Source: an uncultured Spirochaetaceae bacterium | GTDB taxonomy: Bacteria > Spirochaetota > Spirochaetia > Treponematales > Treponemataceae | NCBI GenBank assembly: GCA_902802305.1 | Contig: CADCLG010000010.1 | Span: forward strand, 28,635-92,634 | Length of the DNA stretch: 64,000 bases | Direction of reading: 5' to 3' | Shown here: one piece after another, positions 18,249 through 26,379 of the stretch | Numbering within the stretch: position 1 is the stretch's first letter | Layout: every line of letters starts with the position of its first letter | Program-made: the position numbers and the translations under genes | The notes under the pieces: model-generated | What the model was told of the DNA's origin: nothing | The model's input: the letters and a program-made list of their open reading frames with translations, nothing else | Databases searched by the model: none

Positions 18249-20702
18249 TCATTCCAGAATTATGGTTTTATCTTCAAAACCTTGTGCGCTGATTGTTAGT
18301 CTGGTCTGACCTTTTTCATAAGTCGAACGCAAAACCGCACAGGCGTGTCCCCTATAGCTTACAGTCTGATTGTCTGTGTAGTCTTCATCGGTTATAGGAT
18401 TGCCGGAACCAAAACCCGCAAGGTTTGCCGCTCCCTCCACTTTTGCAGTAAGCTTTATTTCTGCGTCCGGAACAAGCAGTCCCTGTGAATCTAGAATATC
18501 AATCATTACAAAAGCGGCATCGTGGCCATCCGGGCTCAAGTTTTTTTTGTTGCAGCTTAATTTTATCTGAGTCGGCTGACTTGCAGTGCAAAGTAAGTCA
18601 CGACTGACTTCCTGGCCGCCTGAATAACTTATGGCTTCAATTTTTCCGGGCTGGTAAGTTGCTTCAAACTCGGTAAGGTTTGGCATTGGGGCCTCAAAAG
18701 AAACTTTTTTTCTGCCGATAGATTTTCCGTTTATTAAAACTTCAACTTCTTCTGCGCGGGAAAAAACTGCAATCTTTACAGACTTTCCTTCAAAGCCGGG
18801 GTAGGTCCAGTTTTTGTTGAATTGCGGGAAGCCCCAGAAAGTCATCATTTCAACTTTATCAAAAGCATCCGGGTGTCTTGTGTATAAATGAGTTTTTTGT
18901 GAGCCCCATACTACGCTGCGATATTCTCCCTGAGGAAGCAGCACACCTGTAATGTCATAGTCTGCATCCTGGGCAGTTCTGTATGGGAAATGAGAAGTCT
19001 GCTGAGGCATAATTTCCCAGGGCTTTCTATTTACAATAGGGTCGTCTTTGTCTGCATAAAAGGCTTTGCCAAGGCCTGCTTCTCCAAGATAGTCCCAGGC
19101 AGTCCAGGTAAAGTCGCCGATTACATAAGGGTGGTTTTCTATAAAAGGCCAGCGGTATCCAATCTGATTTGGGAAATTTTCTGAACCAAGAATTACACGC
19201 TCCGGGAACATCTGGTGGTCTTTTTCATACTGGTCTTCCATGTAGTTGTAGCCTACTATGTCCAGCCCGTTGGTAAAAGGTTCTGTTGCCCGTTCCCAAA
19301 GATTTTCATAAACTCCTATGTTTACATTCTGTGCCTGATACTGGCCTTTTGCAAGCTTGTCATCAAGACCGCTCCAGAGAGAACAGATTCCGTTGCTTAC
19401 AGGACGACTTGCATCCAGTTCTTTGATAGTGCGGGCTAACAGAGTTGATCTTGTATAACCATTTGCAAGTCCACCGCGTTCAGGAATTTCATTTCCTGTA
19501 GACCAGATGATTACAGCAGGGCTGCTTCGGTCGCGTTTTATAAAGGCAGTTAAATCTTTTTTCCAGTTGGCTTCAAAATACTGACTGTAGTCTCCGGCGC
19601 GTTTTCCAATCCACCAGGCGTCAAAGGCTTCGTCAAAAATATACATGCCAAGTTTTTCACAGGCACGAACAAGGGCAGATGAAGGAGGATTGTGGGCTGT
19701 TCTTATTGCATTAAAACCAAGTTCCTTGAGCTTTTGGATTTTGCGTGCTTCTACTTCATAGAGGGAAACCGCTCCCAAAAGTCCATTGTCATGATGAAGA
19801 CAGCCCCCCTTGAGTTTTACGCTTTTTCCGTTTATCAACAGTCCGCGTACAGCATCTGCAGAAATTGTGCGGACACCAAAAAGAATTTCAGCTTCGCTGG
19901 CTGGCATGTCCTCTTTTTCTTCAAGACGGGTGCGGTATTCTCCCTGACTTTTTACTCTGGCTTTGAGAGTATAAAGATTCGGATTTTCACTATCCCAAAG
20001 CTTTGGATTTTTTAGATTGATAGAAAGATATGCTTTTTCGCAGGAATTGGCGGTAACATAAATTGAAGTTTTTGCGCTGGCTGCAACCGCACCAGAGTCT
20101 TCTTCAAGCTCCACGCAAACTTCCACAACTCTATTTTCACCAGTATCATTAGCAACCTCAACCTGAGCCTGAATAAAAGCAAAGCCGTCGGCAACTTCGG
20201 AAGTGTATGCATAAATGCCATCATCAGGAATATAAACTTTTGGAGCTCTGCAAAGCTGAACCCCGCGATAAAGTCCAAGTCCCGTGTACCAGCGTGAATT
20301 ACTTACAGAGCCGGTATTAAGGTTTACGGTAATTCTATTTTCTTGGCCAAAAGCAACATAGGAAGTAAGGTCTACATAAAAAGGAGCATATCCGTAATTT
20401 TGATGAGCAACTTTACAGCCGTTAATATCAACCGAAGCGTTCATCATGGCGCCGTCAAACTTAAGCCCGATTTTCTGGTCACGCCAATCCTCGGGAATAA
20501 AAAGAAATTTTGTATAATTGCAGATTCCGCCATTAAAAAATCCGCTGTCACAGCCTGCGGGACAATCCGCGGTAACGGCAGTTCCAATCATTGCATCGTG
20601 TGGAAGGTTTACAGTTTTTCCCGGGTCATTATCGAGTCCGCCTACAGAATCAAGATAACCCCATCTAAATGTCCAGTTCTGGTCAAGAGAAATTGTTTTC
20701 AT
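18249..20702 (-). CDS. GH2 beta-galactosidase-type glycoside hydrolase
   Basis: 817 aa in the usual GH2 order: N-terminal sugar-binding jelly roll, immunoglobulin-like domain, then the barrel with acid/base Glu in STGNEIPE (about 404) and nucleophile Glu in LGSENFP (about 505). C-terminal beta domains follow (DUF4982-like, then an Ig-like domain with AGFGSGNP). No signal peptide, so it is intracellular. Beta-galactosidase is the best guess; beta-glucuronidase or beta-mannosidase are less likely from the motifs. No clear SD precedes the ATG. Divergent from the pyridoxamine-oxidase-like gene. Confidence 0.87.
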   Translation of the reverse strand: MKTISLDQNWTFRWGYLDSVGGLDNDPGKTVNLPHDAMIGTAVTADCPAGCDSGFFNGGICNYTKFLFIPEDWRDQKIGLKFDGAMMNASVDINGCKVAHQNYGYAPFYVDLTSYVAFGQENRITVNLNTGSVSNSRWYTGLGLYRGVQLCRAPKVYIPDDGIYAYTSEVADGFAFIQAQVEVANDTGENRVVEVCVELEEDSGAVAASAKTSIYVTANSCEKAYLSINLKNPKLWDSENPNLYTLKARVKSQGEYRTRLEEKEDMPASEAEILFGVRTISADAVRGLLINGKSVKLKGGCLHHDNGLLGAVSLYEVEARKIQKLKELGFNAIRTAHNPPSSALVRACEKLGMYIFDEAFDAWWIGKRAGDYSQYFEANWKKDLTAFIKRDRSSPAVIIWSTGNEIPERGGLANGYTRSTLLARTIKELDASRPVSNGICSLWSGLDDKLAKGQYQAQNVNIGVYENLWERATEPFTNGLDIVGYNYMEDQYEKDHQMFPERVILGSENFPNQIGYRWPFIENHPYVIGDFTWTAWDYLGEAGLGKAFYADKDDPIVNRKPWEIMPQQTSHFPYRTAQDADYDITGVLLPQGEYRSVVWGSQKTHLYTRHPDAFDKVEMMTFWGFPQFNKNWTYPGFEGKSVKIAVFSRAEEVEVLINGKSIGRKKVSFEAPMPNLTEFEATYQPGKIEAISYSGGQEVSRDLLCTASQPTQIKLSCNKKNLSPDGHDAAFVMIDILDSQGLLVPDAEIKLTAKVEGAANLAGFGSGNPITDEDYTDNQTVSYRGHACAVLRSTYEKGQTRLTISAQGFEDKTIILE

Positions 20703-20748
20703 AAATCAATTCTAATATGGAATATCTGCCATTTCAAGATTAAAACGC

Positions 20749-20791
20749 TTGCAAAATCACCACTTCTGTATTATAGTTTGTATACAAACTA
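20749..20791 (+). promoter_or_regulatory. Promoter with 18-bp perfect palindrome (probable MarR operator)
   Basis: TTGCAA (20749-20754) and TTATAG (20771-20776) form a promoter with 16-nt spacing. The perfect palindrome TAGTTTGTATACAAACTA (20774-20791) overlaps the -10 end and the start site. The MarR gene is second in the operon, so autoregulation is likely. Confidence 0.7.
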
Positions 20792-20809
20792 ATATGCAGG
20801 AGTGAAAAA

Positions 20810-21331
20810 TTGAATATTAAAGACGTAGTAAAAATAATCCAAGCTTCTGAAAGCGCTCAAATAGCAACCTTTGGAAAAGACGAAACTGAAGGCTTTCCAG
20901 AAATCCGCGCACTTTTGAATCTTTCAAATCCTAAAAAATATCCAAAACTCAAAGAAAAAGCAATTTCTGTGGATGGCGAGACTCTTACAATTTATTTTAC
21001 GACAAACACATCTTCACGAAAAATCCGTCAGATCAGGGAAAACAAAAATGTCTGCCTTTATTTTGTCCTTCCAAAAAAATTTAAGGGTGTGTCCGCAATT
21101 GGCACTATTGAAGAAGTTACTGATCAGTCTGTAAAGGAAGATTTCTGGCAGACAGGCTGGTATATTTATTATCACAAGGGAGCTACAGATCCTGATTACA
21201 CTCTTCTTAAGTTTACGACTAAATTTATGCACTGCTGGGGAGGCGGAAAAATCCATAATTTTGGCGAACCGGTAAATCAAGCAACTCCCGGCAAAAAAGA
21301 AGACCAGAGACTAGAAACTTCGGTAAATTGA
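20810..21331 (+). CDS. Pyridoxamine 5'-phosphate oxidase-like flavin-binding protein
   Basis: 173 aa. The split-barrel flavin fold is suggested by EIRALLNLSNPKKYPK, TIYFTTNTSSRKIRQIRENK and NVCLYFVLP. The family includes PdxH, but stand-alone members of this size usually bind FMN or F420 and reduce small substrates; PdxH itself is not supported. Translation starts at TTG (20810), decided by AGGAG eight bases upstream and the lack of a better ATG. First gene of an operon with MarR and a HAD hydrolase under a palindromic operator. Confidence 0.75.
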   Translation: MNIKDVVKIIQASESAQIATFGKDETEGFPEIRALLNLSNPKKYPKLKEKAISVDGETLTIYFTTNTSSRKIRQIRENKNVCLYFVLPKKFKGVSAIGTIEEVTDQSVKEDFWQTGWYIYYHKGATDPDYTLLKFTTKFMHCWGGGKIHNFGEPVNQATPGKKEDQRLETSVN

Positions 21332-21355
21332 AAGGGAAATACCAGGATTTTACTT

Positions 21356-21805
21356 ATGAAAAATGGCCGTACAGAAGGTGGAACTCTTATTTCTCAAATA
21401 CATCAGGTGAGTCAGCGCGTTTGGTATGATGTCTTGAGTCGCAACGGACTCGAAGATTTAGCCGGCGCACGAGGTCGTGTGATTTTTGCCCTATGGAACG
21501 AAGATAATATTCCTATCAAAAAACTGGTAGAAAAAACAAGCCTGGACAAAGCAACCCTCACAGGAATTATCGACCGCCTTGAACGCGACGGTTACGTAAA
21601 GCGAATCCCAAGTCCAGACGACAAGCGCGCTACACTAATTTCCCGAACTGGCAAAGACGAAGTTTTCAAATCAAAAATCCCTGAAGTCTCAAAACAACAG
21701 AACGAACTTTTTTATAAAGGCTTCTCCCCCAGTGAAATCAAAGAGTTCGAAGAATATCTCAAGCGCATACTTCAAAATTGCAAAGAAGCGGAGGCACAAA
21801 AATGA
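21356..21805 (+). CDS. MarR-family transcriptional regulator
   Basis: 149 aa with a winged helix-turn-helix in the middle: IPIKKLVEKTSLDKATLTGI is the recognition helix region and DDKRATLISRT is the wing. MarR proteins bind palindromes as dimers and release them on binding small phenolic or oxidative ligands. An 18-bp palindrome sits in the promoter of this operon. The stop overlaps the start of the next gene as ATGA. Confidence 0.85.
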   Translation: MKNGRTEGGTLISQIHQVSQRVWYDVLSRNGLEDLAGARGRVIFALWNEDNIPIKKLVEKTSLDKATLTGIIDRLERDGYVKRIPSPDDKRATLISRTGKDEVFKSKIPEVSKQQNELFYKGFSPSEIKEFEEYLKRILQNCKEAEAQK

Positions 21806-22425
21806 AAGTCTTATTTTTTGACGTAGGTTACACACTTGTAAACGAAGACGCAGTCTGGGAAGCACGCTGCCATGAACAGTCCCAAACCGACAAAGCAAAA
21901 AAAATCGGTCTTTCTGCCACCGACATCTATCACGAAATAGAAATTGCTTCAATCTCACGCAAGCCGCAATTCCGCACTTTGATAGACAAATACAATTTTA
22001 AGGAAGTTGCTCCCTACCGCACAGAACTCGAAACACTATACAAAGAAGCTCCGGCTGTAATACAAGCTCTCTCCCAAAAATACGAACTTGGAATAATTGC
22101 AAATCAACTCGACGGCTTAAAAGAAAGGCTGCAAGCTTTTGATCTTCTGCAATATTTTAAATACATAATTTCTTCCTGGGACCTTAAAGTAATGAAGCCT
22201 GATATCCGCATTTTTGAATACGCATTAGATAAGACTAACTGCTCACCCCAAGAGACCTGTATGATCGGCGACCGTCTTGATAATGATATCCTTCCTGCAA
22301 AATCCCTTGGCATGAAAACAGTCTGGATAAAACAAGGCTTTGGTGCCCTGCAGAAACCCTTGTCAAAATCAGAAGAGCCGGATTACACCATAAAAAGTCT
22401 TACCGAGCTTTTGGAGATTTTTTAG
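21802..22425 (+). CDS. HAD-family hydrolase
   Basis: 207 aa. A phosphatase of the haloacid dehalogenase superfamily: motif I FFDVGYTLVNED has G at the second-position spacing (D-V-G-Y-T), so the usual second Asp is replaced by Gly. Motif II is in LGIIANQ, the lysine in LKVMKPDIRIFEYAL, and motif IV is MIGDRLDNDI. In phosphatases the +2 residue is normally Asp acting as acid/base, so Gly may reduce or change activity. ATG at 21802 overlaps the MarR stop and has GGAGG upstream, so it is coupled. Confidence 0.8.
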   Translation: MKVLFFDVGYTLVNEDAVWEARCHEQSQTDKAKKIGLSATDIYHEIEIASISRKPQFRTLIDKYNFKEVAPYRTELETLYKEAPAVIQALSQKYELGIIANQLDGLKERLQAFDLLQYFKYIISSWDLKVMKPDIRIFEYALDKTNCSPQETCMIGDRLDNDILPAKSLGMKTVWIKQGFGALQKPLSKSEEPDYTIKSLTELLEIF

Positions 22426-22476
22426 TTATAGAAAAAGTTGGCAGTTCCGTGTTATCATATTCAAAAGGAAAATCAA

Positions 22477-23436
22477 ATGAAAATCTTAGTAATTAATAAC
22501 ATGCTCGAACAAAAGCATTTTGACCAGATAAAATCGGCTGCCGGGCAAGTTGGAGCCCAGGTTTTCTTTTACAAAAACGAAGCCGAAATCCCCGAGGACA
22601 ATTATGATGCAGACATCATATATGGTTTTGCCCCTTCAATTGTAAAAACCAGCAGAACCTTAAAATGGCTTTGTGTTCCCTGGGCGGGCGTGGACTCAAT
22701 TATGGCTCCGGATTATTTTGCAAACGAAAACTGCCTGCTCACAAACTCAGCCGGTGCTTATGGTGTTTCAATTGCCGAGCACATGATTGCCGTTTCCCTT
22801 GTAATGATGCGCCGACTGGATGAATTTATGGCAGAAACAAAAAATGGGCAGTGGCTTTCTCCCCGCCCGCAAAAATCACTCAAAGACTGCCGCATTACAG
22901 TTTTGGGAACCGGGGACATTGGTACAACTTTTTCCAGCCGTGCCCGTGCCTTTGAACCAGCAGCCCTCATAGGAGTCTGTCGCAGTGGAAAAAGCAGCTC
23001 AAGAGTTTACGACAAAGTTCTTCCTGTAAGCGAGCTTGATTCAATTCTTCCAGAGACTGACCTTCTTGCAATGAGCCTGCCCGCTACGCCAGAAACAAAA
23101 GGCATCATCTCGCGCGAACGAATGGCTCTGCTTCCACAAGGCGCTTACATAGTAAACGTAGGCCGTGGTTCTGCAATTGACGAAGATGCCCTTGCAGATA
23201 ATCTGGAAAACGAGCATCTTGCCGGAGCCGCTCTGGACGTTTTCCAGACTGAACCCCTCCCGGCCGGCCACAAACTTTGGAAAACAAAAAATCTTTTAAT
23301 CACTCCACACGTTGCCGGAAATATGACTCTCCCATACACAAAGGACAAAAACGTTCAGATGTTCATAGAAGATTTGAAAAACTTTGTTCAGGGAAAAACT
23401 CTTCATTATCTTGTAGACAGAAAACTGGGGTACTAG
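22477..23436 (+). CDS. D-isomer-specific 2-hydroxyacid dehydrogenase
   Basis: 319 aa. NAD(P)-dependent oxidoreductase acting on 2-keto/2-hydroxy acids. Landmarks are the Rossmann glycine motif VLGTGDIGTTF, NVGRGSAIDEDAL with the catalytic Arg region, and the C-terminal VAGN/H segment. The start ATG at 22477 has AAGGA in front; an in-frame TTG at 22438 is rejected. An extended -10 (TGTTATCAT) about 25 nt upstream may give it its own promoter. Substrate unknown. Confidence 0.82.
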   Translation: MKILVINNMLEQKHFDQIKSAAGQVGAQVFFYKNEAEIPEDNYDADIIYGFAPSIVKTSRTLKWLCVPWAGVDSIMAPDYFANENCLLTNSAGAYGVSIAEHMIAVSLVMMRRLDEFMAETKNGQWLSPRPQKSLKDCRITVLGTGDIGTTFSSRARAFEPAALIGVCRSGKSSSRVYDKVLPVSELDSILPETDLLAMSLPATPETKGIISRERMALLPQGAYIVNVGRGSAIDEDALADNLENEHLAGAALDVFQTEPLPAGHKLWKTKNLLITPHVAGNMTLPYTKDKNVQMFIEDLKNFVQGKTLHYLVDRKLGY

Positions 23437-23620
23437 AATGTGGAAGATTTCGAGGCTCTGGAAAGACAAAGCACTACGATATAGCTGTTTTATTTGATAA
23501 ATATCCTCAATTAAAACTTCCTGCTTTAACAGACATAGATTAAGCAAACATTTCTTCATGGTTCCAGCCTAATAAAATACCTTAATAGAAAATAAATAGT
23601 TCCTGTGATATTATAAAAAC
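23437..23620 (+). other. Short decayed region, possible gene remnant
   Basis: An open stretch ending at a stop near 23543 encodes a tail with KHYDIAVLFDKYPQLKLPAL. It looks protein-like, but it has no start or RBS of its own and no recognised family. It sits between an intact gene and a clear pseudogene, so it may be the leftover end of a lost gene. A -10-like TATTAT precedes the pseudogene start at 23621. Confidence 0.25.
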
Positions 23621-24208
23621 ATGAAAAAAATTCTTCTAAAGCTTTTGTTAAGTATAATCTTTATAACTTCTCTTTATTCTTTTGATATGACTCCCATCTA
23701 ATATCGGGGCAGAAACGCCTTTTGAGATTGCAAAAAATGACATGTGGTTTACAAACCTGCTTACTGAATATAAAGAAATCTATAAACAAAACCAGAAAGG
23801 TTTTTCTATGAAAACACGACTATGGTCTGAGGTAGAGAGTCCCAGAGTTTACAAGAAATTTTTACTAATGCAACTGATTATAGAAATAAGTATCAATCCT
23901 CAAGCAGAGAAGAAGTAGTTTCTGAAGGGAAATTAAAGAAAACTCCAATTGTAAATTTCAATGATGTAGAAAACCGTTGGAACAACAGCTGGTCAAACTG
24001 GGAAACCGTCAAAAACGAAAAAGGACAGATAATCAAATACGTCCGCGATGACAATCTGATGCAGGTAATGGAATATGACGAAAAAGGAAACATTCTCTGG
24101 GTCGATGGGTGGGGTTTTGATGAATATTATGAAAACGAATATTACGACAACGGACAGTTGAAACGAATATCAAAATATAGTTATGGATATAACACCGGGG
24201 ATTTGTAA
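23621..24208 (+). pseudogene. Decayed gene for an exported protein with C-terminal repeat-like tail
   Basis: ATG at 23621 starts a good signal peptide (MKKILLKLLLSIIFITSLYS) but the frame stops at 23699. A one-base shift near 23690 restores protein sequence (PSNIGAETPFEIAKNDMWF). A second shift near 23835-23843 returns to the first frame and continues to the stop at 24206. The tail has tyrosine/glycine-rich units such as EYDEKGNILW and EYYDNGQLKR, like MORN-variant or toxin-antidote repeats. Two compensating indels in about 150 nt point to recent decay, or less likely to sequencing errors. No function known. Confidence 0.75.
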
Positions 24209-24257
24209 TTTTAGCAAAAGGTAAGCTATATGAAAAAAAGCTATAATTTTTTCGCTT

Positions 24258-25922
24258 TCAAAAATATTCACAGCATAGAAAAAATCCCGCACTCTTTCCC
24301 GCAACAATTATCTTTTTGCCATCAAATCGGATTTTGCCGCCGAAAGTGTAAATGGCATTTTCGAACAGGTTGGCAGAGTTTCCAGCCGCACCGCCCAGCT
24401 TTTTCAAATCACAAGAAAATGCCACTTCCTTTTCCGACGGATTTATAATCACAAGAATCTTTTCGCCACGCTGATTTTTGCCCGCACTGCTATTACCCCT
24501 ACTTGTTCCACATGCTTCACAGCTCCTCACATACGCCAGCGGGTATTCATTTTTCTTTGCAAAAACAAACTCAATTTCGCCCCGACTCTGTAGTGCCTCG
24601 TGTTCCTGACGGATTTTTATGAGCTTTTGGATTTCGTGCCAGAGAGAATTGTTATCCTTCATCTGAGACTGAACCGTCGGTCGCTTTGGAGAAGGGTCCA
24701 GCGGAATATAAAGCTTGTCCGCTGGTGCAGAACTAAAGCCTGCGTTTGTAGAGGAATCCCACTGCATCGGCGACCGCGAACCAGTTCTTCCATATCCGCC
24801 TTCGACAGAAACAAGATTTTCTACATAGTTCATGCCAATCTCATCACCGTAATAAATAAAGGGAGCCCCTGGCATAGAAAGCAAAAAGGCAAAGGCAAGC
24901 TTAAGGTTGTCTCCCTTGATGTGGCGGGCAAGCCTGTCCATATCATGATTTCCCGATGGAATACAAATGAGACCCATGCGCTCAGGATTTGCACGTGCCT
25001 TTTCGTAGCTCTCCTTGTACTTCTCTACAAACTCAAAAACATCCCCTTTTCCACTGGCTGCAAAAAAAGGATTTTCACAGCGGAACAAATCGTTGTAATG
25101 AGATGGCCCAAAGTGCAAAAGAAAATCCATGTGAAAGCCGCCCTGCAAAGATTTATCTGGCTCGCCCCATTCAGAAACCATTGCGGCCTCAGGAAACTCC
25201 TTATCCAAAAATCCGCGAACATTTTGCCAGAGCTTAATTGTACCCTTGCCGTTTTCATCATGTTTTACAAGAGAGCCCGCCATATCTACGCGGAAACCAT
25301 CACAGCCCATTCCAAGCCAGAAGCGCATAATGTTTTTCAACTCTTCAAGCGTTGCTTTAGGCCCCGATGCGTCCATAGGCTGCTGCCATTTTTTTGCAGG
25401 GTCCGGTTTATAAAAGCCATAATTCAAAGCCGGCTGATGAGAAAAAAAGTTTACTGCGCAGGAACCGTCTCTGTCTGAAATACCACGCAGGCTGGCCATG
25501 CCATCAGGCTCAACCCAAATTGAATCTGTCCAGACATAACGGTCGCTGTATTCATTTTTGCAAGCCTTCATAGATTCCTTAAACCACTTGTGTTCAGTAG
25601 AAGTATGACCCGGTACAAGATCCAGCAGAATATGCATGCCGCGCTTGTGAACTTCCTCAAAAAGCCGTCGCAAATCTTCATTAGTGCCATAGCGTGGAGC
25701 GGCAAGATAATAATCAGAAATATCATAACCCGCGTCACCAAAAGGAGAAGCAAAACAGGGATTCATCCAGATTGCATTACAGCCAAGCTCTTTGATGTAA
25801 TCAAGCTTTTGAATTATTCCATTAAAGTCACCAATTCCGTCGCCATTTGAATCGCAAAAAGACTGGGGATAGATTTCGTAAAAAATTGCATTATCAAGCC
25901 ATTTGGGATTTTTGTCTGTCAT
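24258..25922 (-). CDS. GH13 alpha-glucosidase/alpha-amylase-family enzyme
   Basis: 554 aa. Region markers of GH13: the DSNGDGIGDFNGI loop near residue 25, DLVPGHTS, GFRVDMAGS with nucleophile Asp near 211, VSEWGEP with acid Glu near 250, and SGNHDMDR near 325. A C-terminal beta domain follows. The short N-terminus and QSFCDSNGDG loop suggest an intracellular oligo-1,6-glucosidase or alpha-glucosidase type, close to trehalose-synthase relatives; exact specificity cannot be told. No signal peptide. SD AGGA before the ATG. A ddl remnant lies just upstream on the same strand. Confidence 0.85.
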   Translation of the reverse strand: MTDKNPKWLDNAIFYEIYPQSFCDSNGDGIGDFNGIIQKLDYIKELGCNAIWMNPCFASPFGDAGYDISDYYLAAPRYGTNEDLRRLFEEVHKRGMHILLDLVPGHTSTEHKWFKESMKACKNEYSDRYVWTDSIWVEPDGMASLRGISDRDGSCAVNFFSHQPALNYGFYKPDPAKKWQQPMDASGPKATLEELKNIMRFWLGMGCDGFRVDMAGSLVKHDENGKGTIKLWQNVRGFLDKEFPEAAMVSEWGEPDKSLQGGFHMDFLLHFGPSHYNDLFRCENPFFAASGKGDVFEFVEKYKESYEKARANPERMGLICIPSGNHDMDRLARHIKGDNLKLAFAFLLSMPGAPFIYYGDEIGMNYVENLVSVEGGYGRTGSRSPMQWDSSTNAGFSSAPADKLYIPLDPSPKRPTVQSQMKDNNSLWHEIQKLIKIRQEHEALQSRGEIEFVFAKKNEYPLAYVRSCEACGTSRGNSSAGKNQRGEKILVIINPSEKEVAFSCDLKKLGGAAGNSANLFENAIYTFGGKIRFDGKKIIVAGKSAGFFLCCEYF

Positions 25923-25931
25923 AAATATATC

Positions 25932-26270
25932 CTATTTTTTAATCGAGAGTACAAGACGCTCACACAAATCTTCGTAAGAAATACCGACAGCCCGTGCTTC
26001 CTGAGGCAAAAGGATGAACACAAAGTGCAAGATTCTGAGCCTCCTTTGTTTTTTCAGAAGAAAGAGGGGCTGGACAGATTTCTTCCGTTGCATCAGATTG
26101 ATACTTGTTTTTGTAATCATAAAAGCCCTGCTTAGGCCGAATCTCAATTATACATCAACAAAAGCAACCTCGTGACCTTTACTTAAAAGAGCGTTTGCAA
26201 TAAGACTTGCAGAACAAAGTGAAACATCACGTTCAGGACTAATGCCACCGGCTAAAACAACAATTTTCAT
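25932..26270 (-). pseudogene. ddl: D-alanine--D-alanine ligase remnant with two internal deletions
   Basis: ATG at 26270, with AGAGG in front, begins a normal Ddl N-terminus ([15 protein letters not shown] and so on) for 40 residues, then stops at 26148. A second frame directly after gives the late-central Ddl block IEIRPKQGFYDYKNKYQ and ATEEICPAPLSS. A third frame gives the true C-terminus (LPQEARAVGISYEDL) ending at 25932. About two thirds of the enzyme, including most of the ATP-grasp domain, is missing. The cell must have another ddl elsewhere. The three pieces in family order but different frames make this a clear pseudogene. Confidence 0.88.
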
Positions 26271-26379
26271 AAAAACCTCTTTTTCAGTATGCTTTTTTTA
26301 ATATATATAATACTTGGGTTTTCGTCAAAGCATGTTTCAAGCCTTTATGGCAATTAGTCCTGTAAAATCTTAATGCTCC

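Noticed and set aside
24600..25478. Long plus-strand open frame (292 codons) opposite the GH13 gene
   Set aside because: It mirrors the GH13 coding strand, has no SD or recognisable motif, and GH13 is well supported on the other strand.
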